Shown: in pieces, positions 43,498 to 55,396 of the stretch
How the letters are laid out: every line of letters begins with the position of its first letter
Position numbering within the stretch: the stretch's first letter is position 1
Source: Ascaphus truei
Lineage: Eukaryota > Chordata > Amphibia > Anura > Ascaphidae
NCBI GenBank assembly: GCA_036426205.1
Contig: CM071568.1
Location: forward strand, 48,759,533 to 48,823,532
Direction: 5' to 3'
DNA length: 64,000 bases
Notes under the pieces: model-generated
What the model saw: only the letters and a program-made list of their open reading frames with translations
Told to the model about the DNA's origin: nothing
Database searches by the model: none
Made by a program: the position numbers and the translations under genes

Positions 43498-44825
43498 GGA
43501 GTAAAAGTGCATTATTAGCAGTCCAGAGGGGAACGGTTTTCCATTGTGGCTGGAGAGGCAGAGAAAGAACGGAAGATAGCTGATATTATTTCAATTATAT
43601 AGCAAAGTCTTTACATATACATGTTTGTTGTTAATTGTATTCAGTTGTTTTTAACATATAATGTAAATGTCTGAATATTGTACCTATTATTTGACAATAG
43701 TTATTATATTACACTGAGGTGTTATTTGATTTAATATTACATTACTTTTGTTTTTCTTTTCTTTTTTAATTGTGCTGCAATGTACAATAAAAGGTTTAAA
43801 GAAGACATTGTAGAATGGTGAATGCAGAAAGAGCCATTGGCCACCACTGCACAATCCCAGGCCTGGTGCTGTATTTTGGTCCTTGATTTAAAGTTGGTAA
43901 CTTCTCTTCGCATTGCACATGATCTCACCAAAGTAATGGCAGATGAGGGAATAGCAGAAGAAGGTTCCGTGTGCAAGAATGAAACGCCAGCCTCTCTTCC
44001 TGATAAACATTAAGTATGTCCCCGCCCACCTCTATTAATACTGCGCATACAGATATACTGTTTCCACTTACATGATAACAATAAGGGAGATAAAGAGGGG
44101 TCTTGGATAGCTGCCCCAAGCCTGTTCACTGGAGCAGTCAGACTGAATCGCTTTTGTTCTGGAGCCTATTTATAGAACCAATAGGCAGCAGTTTGATTCT
44201 AAATGTGTCCTGGAACCAGATTCCATATTCCTCTGTGCCCCTTTACAGCTTGGGATTTATTTCTCCCTAGTTTGTCTGTCTGTTTTTGTTCCCTGTCTCA
44301 GCAGCTTGCTGCATGTGAAAAGGCAACATTATTGCTACAGCCTGTGTTGGTTGCCTGCAGCTCATATTCTCCTAGCTGAGAGTGGGCTATTCCTACACCC
44401 TGTCCTTGCTGACAGTTAGTATAGTCTCACTTCCCATCTAGTGTGACCCTTGCTCCTCACTTCCTTTTCACCCTGGACTCTGAGTGAGTAACTGCCTGCT
44501 ATTTACCCCAGCAAGGCCTTTTTGTTTTACACTGTCTCTGCCTTGATACACTGCACTTCAGACAGAGAAGCACTCTCTACCTACATTACATCTACAAGCA
44601 CCTTTCTCCCTGTGATTTTCCCTCAATAAAACTAAGAAAGAGAAAAGGACTTGTTTGTGCTTTGGAAGAGGGGAGACATGAGTTAAGCTTACTGGAACTA
44701 ATCATACATCATTCGTGACCCTGGTTTCAGGAAAACATGCATTCACCCTTATTTGATGTATTCCCCAGTCCTATTTTAGTACAGTCCCAAGTGCTGTATA
44801 TATATTCCTTCAAACACATCTTTTT
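43498..44825. other. Non-coding, unassigned
   Basis: No recognisable gene. An AATAAA near 44625 and a T-rich stretch suggest a degraded LTR or 3' UTR, without further support. Confidence 0.35.
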
Positions 44826-44833
44826 TTTCTGAG

Positions 44834-45045
44834 GAAAACACATTGCTCCAGATGTGTCAAAGTAAAAATCCTATTGATTGCGGGACATTATTGCTGCGGT
44901 CTCTGTAAGGAGCAAGCTGACTGTAGAACATTCTTCAGGGAGCAAGGAAGGAACGGTGGGTGGAAGCATCAGTTCAACCAAAGGGCTACCAGGCATTGGC
45001 CTCAATTCAATTTGTACCAATATAGGTATTTTAATTAATTTCTGA
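44834..45045. repeat. Direct repeat of 49162-49372
   Basis: AAAACACATTGCTCCAGATG through GGCATTGGCCTCAATTCAA recurs 4.3 kb downstream in the same orientation with few changes. Non-coding. Confidence 0.9.
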
Positions 45046-45274
45046 AAGTTTTCATTTACAATGGTGATGCTATTGCTTATCTTGTTTCTTCCACCCACAA
45101 TATAAAACAAGCAAATGTATGAAGGATCAACTAAGCCAGGGGAGATTTTTAACATGTGGTTAAACAAACCAAAGACAGAAGATAAGGGAACTGAAACCAT
45201 TCCTGACACAGTGTATGTAGCACAACATAGTTCCAGTGTAGCAAATCGCTTCCAAAGAGCAGTAACATCATTAA

Positions 45275-45663
45275 AACGACAATCCTAGCGCTTTTTTTTT
45301 ATACTCTGGATTGAAGCCAGGAGTCTCTGCAGCTGAACACCATTAATTTCAGCTCCGGGGACTCTGCTCCTGAAGATGCTTCGCTTGGCTACCGGGATTC
45401 ACATCATGGCGGTGTTTTGACGCTCCGTGCCCTGCGGGCCAATAGGAAGCCGTGACATCTTCAGGTTTGGCTTCCTGTATGTCCGCGGGATGCGGGAGCT
45501 TTCAACTTTAAACCACAGCTCGCTCAGCCGGGGCGGCTACCGGCAGCCCCTACAAAGCTAAGTATCTCTGGAAGTATATGGTTCCCGGAGTGAAAATGAA
45601 TGGGGTTCAGCTCCGGAGACCCCCTGCTTCAATCCTGTTAACAAAAACGCTTAGATTGCTCCT
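45275..45663. mobile_element. MITE with TTAA target duplication (Kolobok/piggyBac type)
   Basis: Flanked by TTAA (45271-45274, 45664-45667). Termini AACGACAATCCTAGCG and CGCTTAGATTGCTCCT are inverted relatives. The 389-bp non-coding interior includes CAATAGGAAGCCGTGAC. A TTAA duplication is the mark of piggyBac and Kolobok, and the termini do not start CCC, so Kolobok is slightly favoured. Confidence 0.75.
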
Positions 45664-45969
45664 TTAAGGTAGCAAAGAACAAAACTTTCTTATAAAGTAT
45701 AAATATACAGTATGAATATAGTAATCAGTGACCCCGAGAAAGGATTGCAACCTTTTCCCTGGGTCCCTGACAATTTTGTCCCCGGGATCACATAGCATCA
45801 TGTCCCTTAATTCCATCCCCACTACCCTGAACATCAGAGGATGTATAACTCTTATTTGATGTATAACTGTTGTGCATTTTGTACATCACTGGCAAATGTC
45901 TATCTCCTTATTTTACTAGTTGAAATATTGAACATTAAAGTAAATATGCCAAAGCTGATCTGGGACACA

Positions 45970-46143
45970 GGGGGTTATTTATTAAAATCTTTCAGTGCAT
46001 AAGAATTGTACCAGATTTATCAAAGGAAAAACTAAAAAAAAACATTCTCAAAAGGGATTCCTTTTCTTTGATAATTATGGTGCTGGTTTTTGCACTGGTT
46101 TTACTTTAATTTTACAGCTGGGAGACTTTAGTAAATAGGCCCA
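45970..46143. mobile_element. Short inverted-repeat MITE
   Basis: GGGGGTTATTTATTAAA at the left and TTTAGTAAATAGGCCC at the right form inverted ends. The interior holds TTTGCACTGGTTTTAC. Related in layout to 5549-5634 and 52621-52729. Confidence 0.65.
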
Positions 46144-46330
46144 ATGACGAGAATGTATATTTTCGCATGTGACCTGCACATTGCACATATGACTTTGCAC
46201 TTATTTGGTAGGAACCTTGCCATTTTTTTCATAAACGTTGGCAGAAAACGGTAATGATAATTCCCGCATTTGCAAACTTTTGTTCTGCTCTACTCCTGGG
46301 GGGAGGGTGAGGAGAGAGTTGACACCTGTG

Positions 46331-46424
46331 CACAAAAAGGAGCACGCCTAAGATACCTGGGATATATGCTAATAAGTCATATTAGCATATCTCCCAGGTA
46401 TCTCAGGTGTGCACATTTTTTGTG
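46331..46424. repeat. Imperfect palindrome (~95 bp)
   Basis: AAGATACCTGGGATATATGC pairs with GCATATCTCCCAGGTATCT around a 7-base centre. The outer parts CACAAAAAGGAGCACG and GTGCACATTTTTTGTG also pair. Confidence 0.8.
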
Positions 46425-47005
46425 CACCGGTGTCTCCCTGCGTGTTGTTTGAGGGAATATATGTAACCCTTCTTGCCCGGCTCTTAAGTAGTTCACATCA
46501 AGAGTCTATTTACAATGCTCAGTCTTTGTTACAGTGTCACGGTGCTGGATTCATACAGGCATTGGAAATTCAATGATGGACACCAAGAACTGTATCCATC
46601 AAAACAGGAGCTTTATTAATCGCCATAAGTCACAATATACACTTCATAATATTTACAGTCTTTCATCTTTTCACAGTTTCTACTGTCTCTTTTCTCTTCC
46701 TCAGCTTCCCCTGATCTCGGCCTGCTAGGGAGGTGGTGCAAGGGCTTTATTCATCGTATGTTACATCACTGATCCCTTTCCTGGATACTGTCTGTAGTGT
46801 TACATCCCCTGTGGGCCCCTTCTGGGCATTACTCTCTCCTCTCGTACTGTTCTAAGTATCCCCATCTCGGGTACTGCAAGTCACCTCATGGTCTTCTGGG
46901 ATAGTTAGCTAAGGACCCTCCAATTGGGCGGATCCTGCAATGACTTGGGGTTACAGTTCGGGGAACCCCTTCTGGACATAGCTTATTAGCTCACATGGAG
47001 GAAGC
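46425..47005. other. Non-coding, possible LTR-like
   Basis: CAGGAGCTTTATTAAT (46604) resembles a reverse poly(A)/LTR segment. No coding sequence or paired ends were found. Confidence 0.3.
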
Positions 47006-47420
47006 CTAAGGCCGAGTCCATAGACGGACAGGCCGTGCTGAGGCGTGCGGACGCTCCGCGCTGAGCCCCTGCATCCTCAATGAGGATGCCTTGAGAGGGG
47101 GCTCACGCGAGCGTCCGCAGGCGTGCTGACGAGATGGAGGTTTCAGCCGAGCTCCAAGCTGTTTTTCAGCGCGCTGTCGGCTGAAAACCTCCAATCACAG
47201 CACAGAAGCGTCAACGTCACGGCGCCGTGACATTGACGTCAGTGCGTCGCGGGCGATTGGCCCAGCGACGTCACTGCCCCGCCTCCAACCACCTCCCCCC
47301 GGCTCCCTTCGCGCACGCTGGCTCGCCTGCAAGTCCGTGCAATCACGGTGACTGAAGCAGGCGAGCCTCAGCGTTAGCGCGCCTCCGCTTCTCCCCACCC
47401 CTCTATGGCCCGGGCCTAAC
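47006..47420. mobile_element. GC-rich MITE, TTAGGC-type family
   Basis: Left CTAAGGCCGAGTCCATAG, right CTATGGCCCGGGCCTAAC, inverted. The interior is rich in GCGTCCGC, GCGCGC and CGACGTCACTG. Largest member of the family seen here. Confidence 0.75.
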
Positions 47421-48335
47421 AAACGTCTCTCTCCTTCTCCTCTCCAGCAAAACCCATATTTCAGGGTCTGGAGGGAGCCAACGCCAGATGTAGGTATGAC
47501 CTATGTAACACATGTAAAACATAATTACCTATAACAGAGCTCTGTGGATAGGGAACACATATTTTGCATATCATTAGCATTAACGTCCGTTATACTAACG
47601 TAAGGGCCCGTTACGGCTGAAAACTGCACTTAAACTCGTTAAGTCAATAATGGATTTCTGTGAACCTGGGCATAAGTATTAAAAACTTTATTGTATGATT
47701 TTTTTGTTCTTATTCTATCAAAAAAAAATTGCTGGGCAGATGAATATGCATTTTCTAGGTACAAACATATTCAAGAGTGGTGATATCATAATCCAAATCA
47801 GTTGCACAAGAAAACCAGCACAGCATTTTTAACTTGTGCGCTACATCCGCCTCTGAGTGAAGTTCTCACTGTATAACAACCTACAGTTCTGTGGGTTACA
47901 ATAATAATGATTGTGAATGCAATGTTCTCTTTCCCTTCACCATAAATGCCTATATTTCAGCATTCCCAGCCAAGTTACTTCTTGTCTGTGTAAGGAATCA
48001 TAAAGCAAAGGCAATAAAATGTTACAAACATGTAAATGCAGACGCCAATCCCATATTTGTGCAGATTCCTATCCCATACTTACCTTAAGTTTATTTAACC
48101 CTTACGGCTTTATGATAGTTCACGGCACTCTAGGGGCCATTATGACGTTTGGGGAACATCATTTGATTTTTGCTTGTTCAAAGGGGAGAATGCCCCATTT
48201 CCATTTGTACCACAGGGAGCATGGCCATGAACATGTGAACACTACCCCAAGTTCTTCTGGCATTGAAAGGGTGAAGCTACTAAATATCCGGGTTTATCTA
48301 GGACATTTCTGGTTTACACAGGACTGGATGGGTCC
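47421..48335. other. Non-coding, unassigned
   Basis: AT-rich sequence. No gene or repeat ends recognised. Confidence 0.4.
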
Positions 48336-48592
48336 TAGATAAGTCAAACAAATTCCTCAAAATGCAGGTCTGCTCTACGATAAAGGTACAAGGTAGAGCT
48401 CTACTCACGAGTTCACAATGCAATTCTTCATTTATTGTGACAGCCAAGAACAGAGGAGAAACAAGAGTGTTTCTCCTCTGTTCTTGGCTGTCACAATAAA
48501 TGAAGAATTGCATTGTGAACTCGTGAGTAGAGCTCTACCTTGTACCTTTGTCGCAGAGGAGACCTGCATTTTGAGGAATTTGTTTGTCTACT
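48336..48592. repeat. Near-perfect 250-bp palindrome
   Basis: The left arm (48338-48463) and right arm (48470-48592) are inverted copies with about five mismatches. AGAGCTCTACTCACGAGTTC pairs with its mirror, and the centre is GAGAAAC-AAGAGT-GTTTCTC. The spacer is only about 6 bp, so a cruciform is possible. Confidence 0.9.
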
Positions 48593-49161
48593 GTATGTTG
48601 GCTGCAAAAGCAGAATACTCCTCGCCTGAAACTTTTTCCTCGCACTTTGGAAATGTCCCAGATAAGTCAGAAATAACTGTAAAAGCATTAAAAGGTTTGT
48701 TAAAAATCACCAAAACAGATTACTTTTGAATAATGCATCATATTTGTAAGATAACCCCTACTTAATGTTCAACATATTGTTGGCTGGTGTTAAATCTGTC
48801 CTGATTAAGCTTGCCAGTAAATTGGAAGTCTTAACATTATTGAATATGTTGTTAATTGGGGCATTAGAAATAGGCCTTTTAGTTACTGAACCGGACAACA
48901 GGATAGGGCTGAACAACAAGTTTCTCTCACAGCAATGATATAAAGAACCTTGGCAGAGAGGAGGTAGTTACATGTATGAGGTCCTGATGAAAATGGGAGC
49001 ATGTGGCAGATGAGGAAGGAGTGTGCAGAGAAAAATACTGAAAGTTAAACAAAGGGCCGACCCCTCGGGGCCCATAAAGGGTAAGTCACTTTATTTAAAC
49101 AGCCTGCTGGGATCAGAGAGTCGTGAGCTAGGACGTACCATAGGTGCATATGAATCTTGTT
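48593..49161. other. Non-coding, unassigned
   Basis: No recognisable gene. Confidence 0.4.
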
Positions 49162-49372
49162 GGGGAAAACACAGTGCTCCAGATGTTTCAAAGTAAAAAT
49201 CCTATTGATTGAGGGACATTATTGCTGCGGTCTCTAATGAGCAAGCTAACTAGAACATTCTTCAGGGAGCAAGGAAGGAATGGTGGGTGGAAGCATCAGT
49301 TCAACCAAAGGGCTACCAGGCATTGGCCTCAATTCAAGTTGTTCCAGTATAGGTATAGGTATTTATTTTTTC
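49162..49372. repeat. Direct repeat of 44834-45045
   Basis: Second copy. Small deletions near 49229 relative to the first. Confidence 0.9.
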
Positions 49373-49399
49373 CCACAGATTAATTGCAGAACAAATAGT

Positions 49400-49725
49400 T
49401 TTATTTATTTATAAAATGTTTTACCAGGAAGTAATACATTTGAGAGTTAACTCTCGTTTTCAAGTACGTCCTGGGCGTAGAGTTATGATGACAAATACAT
49501 GGTTACAAATACATAGTTACATTAAGTGAGCAGGGTTATACATTATATATAAAGACATTGCATGCGCAGCTAAAGATTATATATGTTATAGGCGTATGTT
49601 ACAGTTACAGACCAGATCCAAATGTGAGACAGCTTTAGTATTGAAAGAATTTAGCCTGGTGGCGGATGTGAGAGTCTCCGGTAGATTGTTCCAGTTGTGA
49701 GGTGCACGGTAAGAGGAGGAGCGGT
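49400..49725 (-). mobile_element. L2/CR1-like LINE 3' end
   Basis: TTTATTTATAAAATGTTTTACC, CAGGAAGTAATACATT, CAAGTACGTCCTGGGC, then the last codons of the ORF (TTGTTCCAG region), matching 1265-1590 in orientation. 49726-50299 is unassigned. Confidence 0.85.
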
Positions 49726-50299
49726 AGCAACGATACTACCCAACTGCAAACACTGCTTCCAAATAAGTGTCCGAAGTCAAGGAGTCCCATGAATACATGG
49801 CCACCACTCCCTCCATATTTATTGATATTTTCACATATTGTGCATAGAATATACAAGATATCATTAGGGGTATAGTTTTCACCTTATGCAGGTTGGTAGC
49901 TGATCTAAAACATACACATCAAAATGTGTACATTCTTTTACCAAAATCTCATAGTATAAAATTGTCAGATTTCAATGTTATCGTCTATTATATGTAACGC
50001 TCTAGTCACTATCATGTACATCTAACTACCTTTATAGGTAGAAATAACATTCAATACAAATAAAATAAATAATAAGTATGAAACAAATAATATACAACAA
50101 GGGGGGGAGGGGGATTCCTGAGAAATGTACTCAGGAGATGACACTTATTTCCTCCTTTTTATTTGTAGTTACGACTACAACTCGGGACAGGTGCCCATTT
50201 TCCACTAGTCAGAGTAGGGATTGTCAACATTTGACTCATTCTTAGCAAAGAGATGCAGAGAGCGAGAGCAGAAGAGATTGTGTACAGTGTGACATACGC

Positions 50300-50631
50300 C
50301 AGTGGTGCGTAAATTGAGGGTGCGCCCCCCAGGTGCAGTTATAGAGGTCCCGCACATAGAGATCTCACCCATAGGCATTTAAATTAAATGCCGGGGGACC
50401 GCGCGAGGCCTCTATAAGACACTTGCCTTCCCTTCCAGCGGTGTCGTCCTGGTAACCCGGCGTCAAATGACGCTGCGGGGTCACGTGACATCACGTTACC
50501 ATGGCGACGTGACGTCACATGACCCCGCGCGTCTTTTGATGCCGGGGTCGAGCAGGGGGGGGGGGGGGGGGGCCTGGGGCGCCGAGGAGAGCAGGCAGGG
50601 GTGCGCACGGGGAAATGTTTGTGCACCCCTG
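50300..50631. mobile_element. hAT MITE, CAGGGGTGCGCAAAC family
   Basis: Left CAGTGGTGCGTAAATTG, right TTTGTGCACCCCTG, 8-bp flanks ACATACGC / ACATAAGC (7 of 8). The interior contains GCGTCAAATGACGCTGCGG and a G18 run (50554-50572). Confidence 0.88.
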
Positions 50632-52620
50632 ACATAAGCAATACAAGACAATTTTATGAGAAGCTTGTGTTAGTGTACTTTTTCAAAAGCTGGTAGTTCT
50701 CACTTTACAATTCTTTTTGGTCTGTAAATAACTCACAGAGAGTCCCACAAGCTGAGATAAGGTTTCATTACTGGTTGGGCGTGTGCAGATTATCTTTCTT
50801 TGATATCCATCTGACATATGGGCGTGTAACCCTGAGTATACCATGCCATGACACTAATTAACTATGCTAAACATCGCAGTATTGAAGCATATTGTTATGC
50901 AAAAGACAGCTACAGTATTCTGTACACCTGCCCTCCATATGTCTAGACAGTGTCTCTGTATTAACAGTTTCCTATTCCACTCTGTATAATAATTCTATTT
51001 CCTTTTGAATTTATTAAGAATCTTTCTAGGACTTCGTAATAGGATTGTCTGAAAGGGTTATAATGATATAAGGGCTTTACTGAACTACATACTTGCCAAC
51101 ATCAGGATACGATCATTTTGATCCATCAACTTTTGATGCCTCTGAATTGCCATATTTAATCCAGACAATAAACAAAATTCTTGACCAGTGCCTGGTATGT
51201 GATGATACCAGATCCATGGACCTTTCAACCTCAGGGAACTTCTGCCATCCCCGATATAATCGCATTTTTGGGGGGGGGGGGGGGGGGTTAGTTTCTAGCA
51301 CACACAAAAAATAAAGGCTCAGAGGCACGCCCCGGTTCAGGTAATATGAAATTACCTTTGACTGCCAGAGGGGCAAACAACAACTTTTCCCTGCAAACGC
51401 CTTTTTGACACCAAACAGGTTAAAACGGTATCCACATTGTGTTTTTTTCATGCAGCCTAATCATTTTATGGAAGGGATCTTAACCATTTGGCTGCAGTAC
51501 TGGTGGTAGCACACTGTTGCTTGGATTGTTCTGTGTAGCTGTTGTTTTTCTGCCTAGCAACCGGCTGGGACTGTTTTTATTTTTTTTAAGCAGGGCTTCC
51601 TGGTTAAGGTTCAAGGAGGACTAAGGCAGTCTGGAGATCAGGTCACAGAGTTTCATTGAGTTCGCGCCTGCATGATTGCATCGCTCTCTGCTGCCTGAAC
51701 CAATCTCATGAATAATACGCAGAGTCTGCTAGTCGATGGGGTGTAACATGAACATCCTATGTAAAGTGCGCAAAAATGCAGATGATATAGTAGAAAATGT
51801 TGTTTGCATGTTTTCTTTAATACTGAAAGAACCGGAAGGCACAATTAGAAATAAAACCTGCATTTGTTCTCAGTTTCACTCATAAATTAGCACCTGCCAT
51901 TGCTTTCCCTGCTAGGAAGTGAAGCAGAATGTTGCATTTATGCTATTGAATTAATAAGAACATATCAGAAATCAATAAAGTGATATATCCAGGTTTAAGG
52001 ACAATCACTTTAAGTACACTCGCGAGTAAGGACATATCGCCCAATAGGCAAACGTCAGCACGTCCTGAACAGCAATACCGGCTCCCTACCTGTACCGAAG
52101 CTGTGCGCAAGTGGAGAGACTAGAGAGCCGGTTACAAATGCGTTATTTACATCAGTTATGCACGTTTATGACGATTGCAGTACAGTACATGCATCGATAA
52201 GAGTAAAAAAAGGTATTGCTTCACTTTAAGTACAATTTCGCTTTACATACATACACACACCGGTCCCATTGCGTACGTTAATGCGGGGTATGTCTGTATT
52301 TACCATTTACCTTAAGCTTTTCTACTGTATATTTTATTGTATTCTTATGTAAGACTGGGCATAAAGAAACTAACTAATGTTCTAATGTAAAACACAAATA
52401 GGAGTGCGGGATATTAAACTAAGCATTGGTTGAAGGGGATAGGTGACCCCAAAGTCCATGAGATTTGCAATAATCTCTCTTGAAACCATAAACTGCTTCA
52501 CAAGAAAGATCAAAATGTTTGCCCTGGTTCCAAAATGTCTTGGCTGGTCGTACAATATTTATAAATAGCTAGATGTACGTTCTTTCAGGGGGGAAACACG
52601 TTCTCTTCTCAGACATTTAT
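50632..52620. other. Non-coding, unassigned
   Basis: Two kilobases of mostly unique-looking AT-rich sequence with a G18 tract at 51270-51288. No exon or repeat end that I can support. Confidence 0.4.
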
Positions 52621-52729
52621 GGCCAATATTCACTAAAGGGGGCTACAATTTAGCATGGTCTACCCTCCCATTCACGTGGATAAGAGTTAAGATGTGCTAA
52701 AGTTTTGCACTCTTTAGTGAAAATGGGCC
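52621..52729. mobile_element. Short inverted-repeat MITE (109 bp)
   Basis: GGCCAATATTCACTAAAGGG at the left, CTCTTTAGTGAAAATGGGCC at the right, flanked by TAT. Same layout as 5549-5634. Confidence 0.75.
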
Positions 52730-53188
52730 TATGTGTGTTGTAGTTCTTGTTTAAAGTCTGATTATCATGAACTTTCAGATACCTGCTCCTCTCAAGCCTC
52801 TCCGTTCATCAGATATGCCCCCATGCCAAGGCCTTGTACTTCCTACCCCTTTCTCCTTGCCCTCGTGCAACCCCCATATTGGGATTACTATTTTGCATGT
52901 AAAGGGTTAACTATTGTGGGTTGTTGCCAAGTAGTGACCCTTCCATATTTGTTGCTAAATAGCGTAACAGAAGTTTAGCCCTGCCCACCTTCTAGAAGGT
53001 GTCTACTCTGTTATCTGAGGTGGGAGTATACTAAGGAGCACAACCACTCCCCCTGTAACAATGGTGACCCTATTATGTCACTATTGAGTATAAATATGGG
53101 AATAGAGGATTCTGGTCCTAGACCACAGGAGGACCCCAAGAAACACCAAGAGGGCTCCAGGAGGTGTAAGAGGAGGGAGTCTCACACT
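52730..53188. other. Non-coding, possible LTR-like
   Basis: Together with 53555-53870 (which contains AATAAAACATGTCC at 53822) it might be an LTR interrupted by the hAT at 53197, but no second copy confirms it. Confidence 0.25.
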
Positions 53189-53196
53189 GTTATATG

Positions 53197-53546
53197 CAGT
53201 GACAGATTTCTCATTAGGCCGGGGCAAAAAAATGTCCGGCCCCATATAAATTTGCCGCGCTATGGGAAGTCACTTACATATGCCAGCGCCTCCTTGCTGT
53301 CTCCTTCCTGCCGCCTTCCTCCTCCTGATTCACAGCGTCAAAAGACGCTGCGGACATCACCGTGGCTTCACACAGTCTCGTTGCATGGCAACGTGATATC
53401 AAATGACATCGCGTTACCATGGCATCGAAGTGCCGTGGGACGTCCGTGGCGTCATTTAACGCTGTGAATTGGAAGGAGGGCAGCAGAAAGGAGGCGGCCG
53501 GCATGTGTAAGTGTCATGGGGTGGCGGATTTCGAAATCTGCCGCTG
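53197..53546. mobile_element. hAT MITE, second subfamily
   Basis: Termini CAGTGACAGATTTC and GAAATCTGCCGCTG, perfect 8-bp flanks GTTATATG (53189-53196, 53547-53554). The interior CGTCAAAAGACGCTGCGG and GCGTTACCATGGC resembles the other hAT MITEs, so they may share an origin. Non-coding. Confidence 0.9.
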
Positions 53547-53554
53547 GTTATATG

Positions 53555-55052
53555 TTAGTCTTCCAAGTGTACAATTTTATGTTTAAAAGTATGGTCACCT
53601 TTCTTGTTTTCATAGTAAGGGAAAAGTGCCCCTTATCTTAGAAGGGCAGCTGCTGTGCTGAGGAAACATATTGGGGTTTGGAATTAAATCCAGGCATTGA
53701 GAATAATGGAGGGCATATTCCCACTGCTATTGAAAACCAGAAGATGTGACAAAAGCCATGCGTGCCTCCCTGTGGAGCTGTATGGATCCCAAGGAAGAAT
53801 CCTGTATGTACGACAAGAAGAATAAAACATGTCCTGTTTGTGAACAAAATTCCTGGCGCCCTTTATTACCACCATGCAAAGCTTACACACAGCCCAGACG
53901 CCTGCACCCCTGAGAAAAGGTATGAGTCTGTGCACCAACATCTGCACCGTCCCACATTAACTCACTGCAACAACTCCTTATGAGCCGGGCAAGGAGGGGT
54001 TACACTCGTAATACCTATTTATCAGTGCTCGTCCCGTCCCTTCTAAACCCTCAGGCTCCTCTTTTATTCTGAGGGTTGATGAAATGTAATTATGGATCTT
54101 ATTTAACCCTCATTAAGTGTTAAAGCAACAAGCAGTGCTGTCTGCATTTCTATAGTTATTGTTCTCTTTACCCTTTTCTGACATGGGGATTGGGGGTGCT
54201 CACTGAAGCTAGACCCCCATAGTTGCAGCTCTGGGGAAACTCTGGTTAATGAAAAAACAACATTTAAATGTCGTAGACCTAGAGGGTAATTCTTGTTTTG
54301 GAGAAACAATATGGCCGTTAAGGTCAGTCTCACGCTGGCAGCCAATAGAGAGCTACGACATCCTCAGAAGTTATTTCTTTTTTTGTGTGGCCATAATTAT
54401 AGATTGAACTTGGGCGGCTTTTTTTTCTTTTAACCTGATCTACTTTGTATTTCACTGGATGCTTAATGCCATTTTTTAGGTTAGAATTAAGAGGAGTTGC
54501 ATAGTACCGTAGTTCAGCTCTGTGGTACCACCACCCCTCCAGGTCAGATAAGGGGTAAAAATATGTATATTTTTGGGTGTATTGCGGCTTTAACATTTTG
54601 ATTGGCAGAACGTCTAGGGGGTACAAAGTGCTAGACACAGTCTTACGCAAAACTATGTGCTCACTATTACACAAATCACATGGCTGTGGATGCCTTTCTT
54701 TGCTGTCTTCAACCGAAGACAAAGTCCTCCTCTTGCATTCTGATTGTGTCCAGAGTTTCCAGAGACCCGTGGATGTGATCTACAGAAAGACAATGTAAAT
54801 GTTGGGTGCCGTTCACTTTCGGGTACAGCACAGGGGATAAAGAATGTCATAGAATCCTTGTTGTTTAACTAAAGATGAAGTCTCTTCTAGAGCCAAATTG
54901 AACCTGTTTGAGGAGAACTGCAAGAGCGAGCTTACATCACCACTATATTTGGAAAACGGCTATCTGCTCAACGGATCCAGCTGCCAATTTGCTGACAAGA
55001 ACCTACCCTGTCTACGTCACTAGGCGTGTCTTGGGAGTTAAATATGGGTGAT
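53555..55052. other. Non-coding, unassigned
   Basis: No gene recognised. The longest open frame (54330-54722, minus) lacks any domain. Confidence 0.4.
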
Positions 55053-55396
55053 TTTTCTGTTTTGCACAGAAAAACAATGAAAAAAAACCTAAATAAAATG
55101 GACTTATTGTGAGATGCATTTTATTCCCCTACATATTACTGTATGTTAATGCTTATACAGTATATACCTATTAGTTTGTGTACAGTATTTGTATGTGTTT
55201 GTGGGGGTGTAATATTCATGCATGTGTTACAGCTCTCTGAATATTTTGGCGAAATACATTTTTTATAAAATGGCTCTTCTTCCTTGAGAGGTTGCAGAAC
55301 CCTGGCCTATAACATATTTTATGTTTAACTGTTCATGCAATGTCTTTATATATAATGTATAACCCTATTCACCACTTAATATAACAAAGTTTTGAC
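55053..55396 (+). repeat. Copy of the hAT-LINE junction (duplicate of 57137-57476)
   Basis: TTTTGCACAGAAAAACAATG to CACTTAATATAACAAAGTTTT matches 57137-57476 nearly base for base. It includes the hAT right end (GAGAGGTTGCAGAACCCTG) and the LINE tail beyond it (GCCTATAACATATTTTATG). Confidence 0.9.

Noticed and set aside
44871..45209. 112-codon minus-strand open frame
   Set aside because: Overlaps a non-coding repeat that is broken in its second copy at 49162; no domain.
48298..48729. Mirrored frames starting MQFFIYCDSQEQ on both strands
   Set aside because: Produced by the palindrome; each is the other's mirror.
48977..49010. CCTGATGAAAATGG, half a hammerhead core
   Set aside because: No GAAA block or stem II follows.
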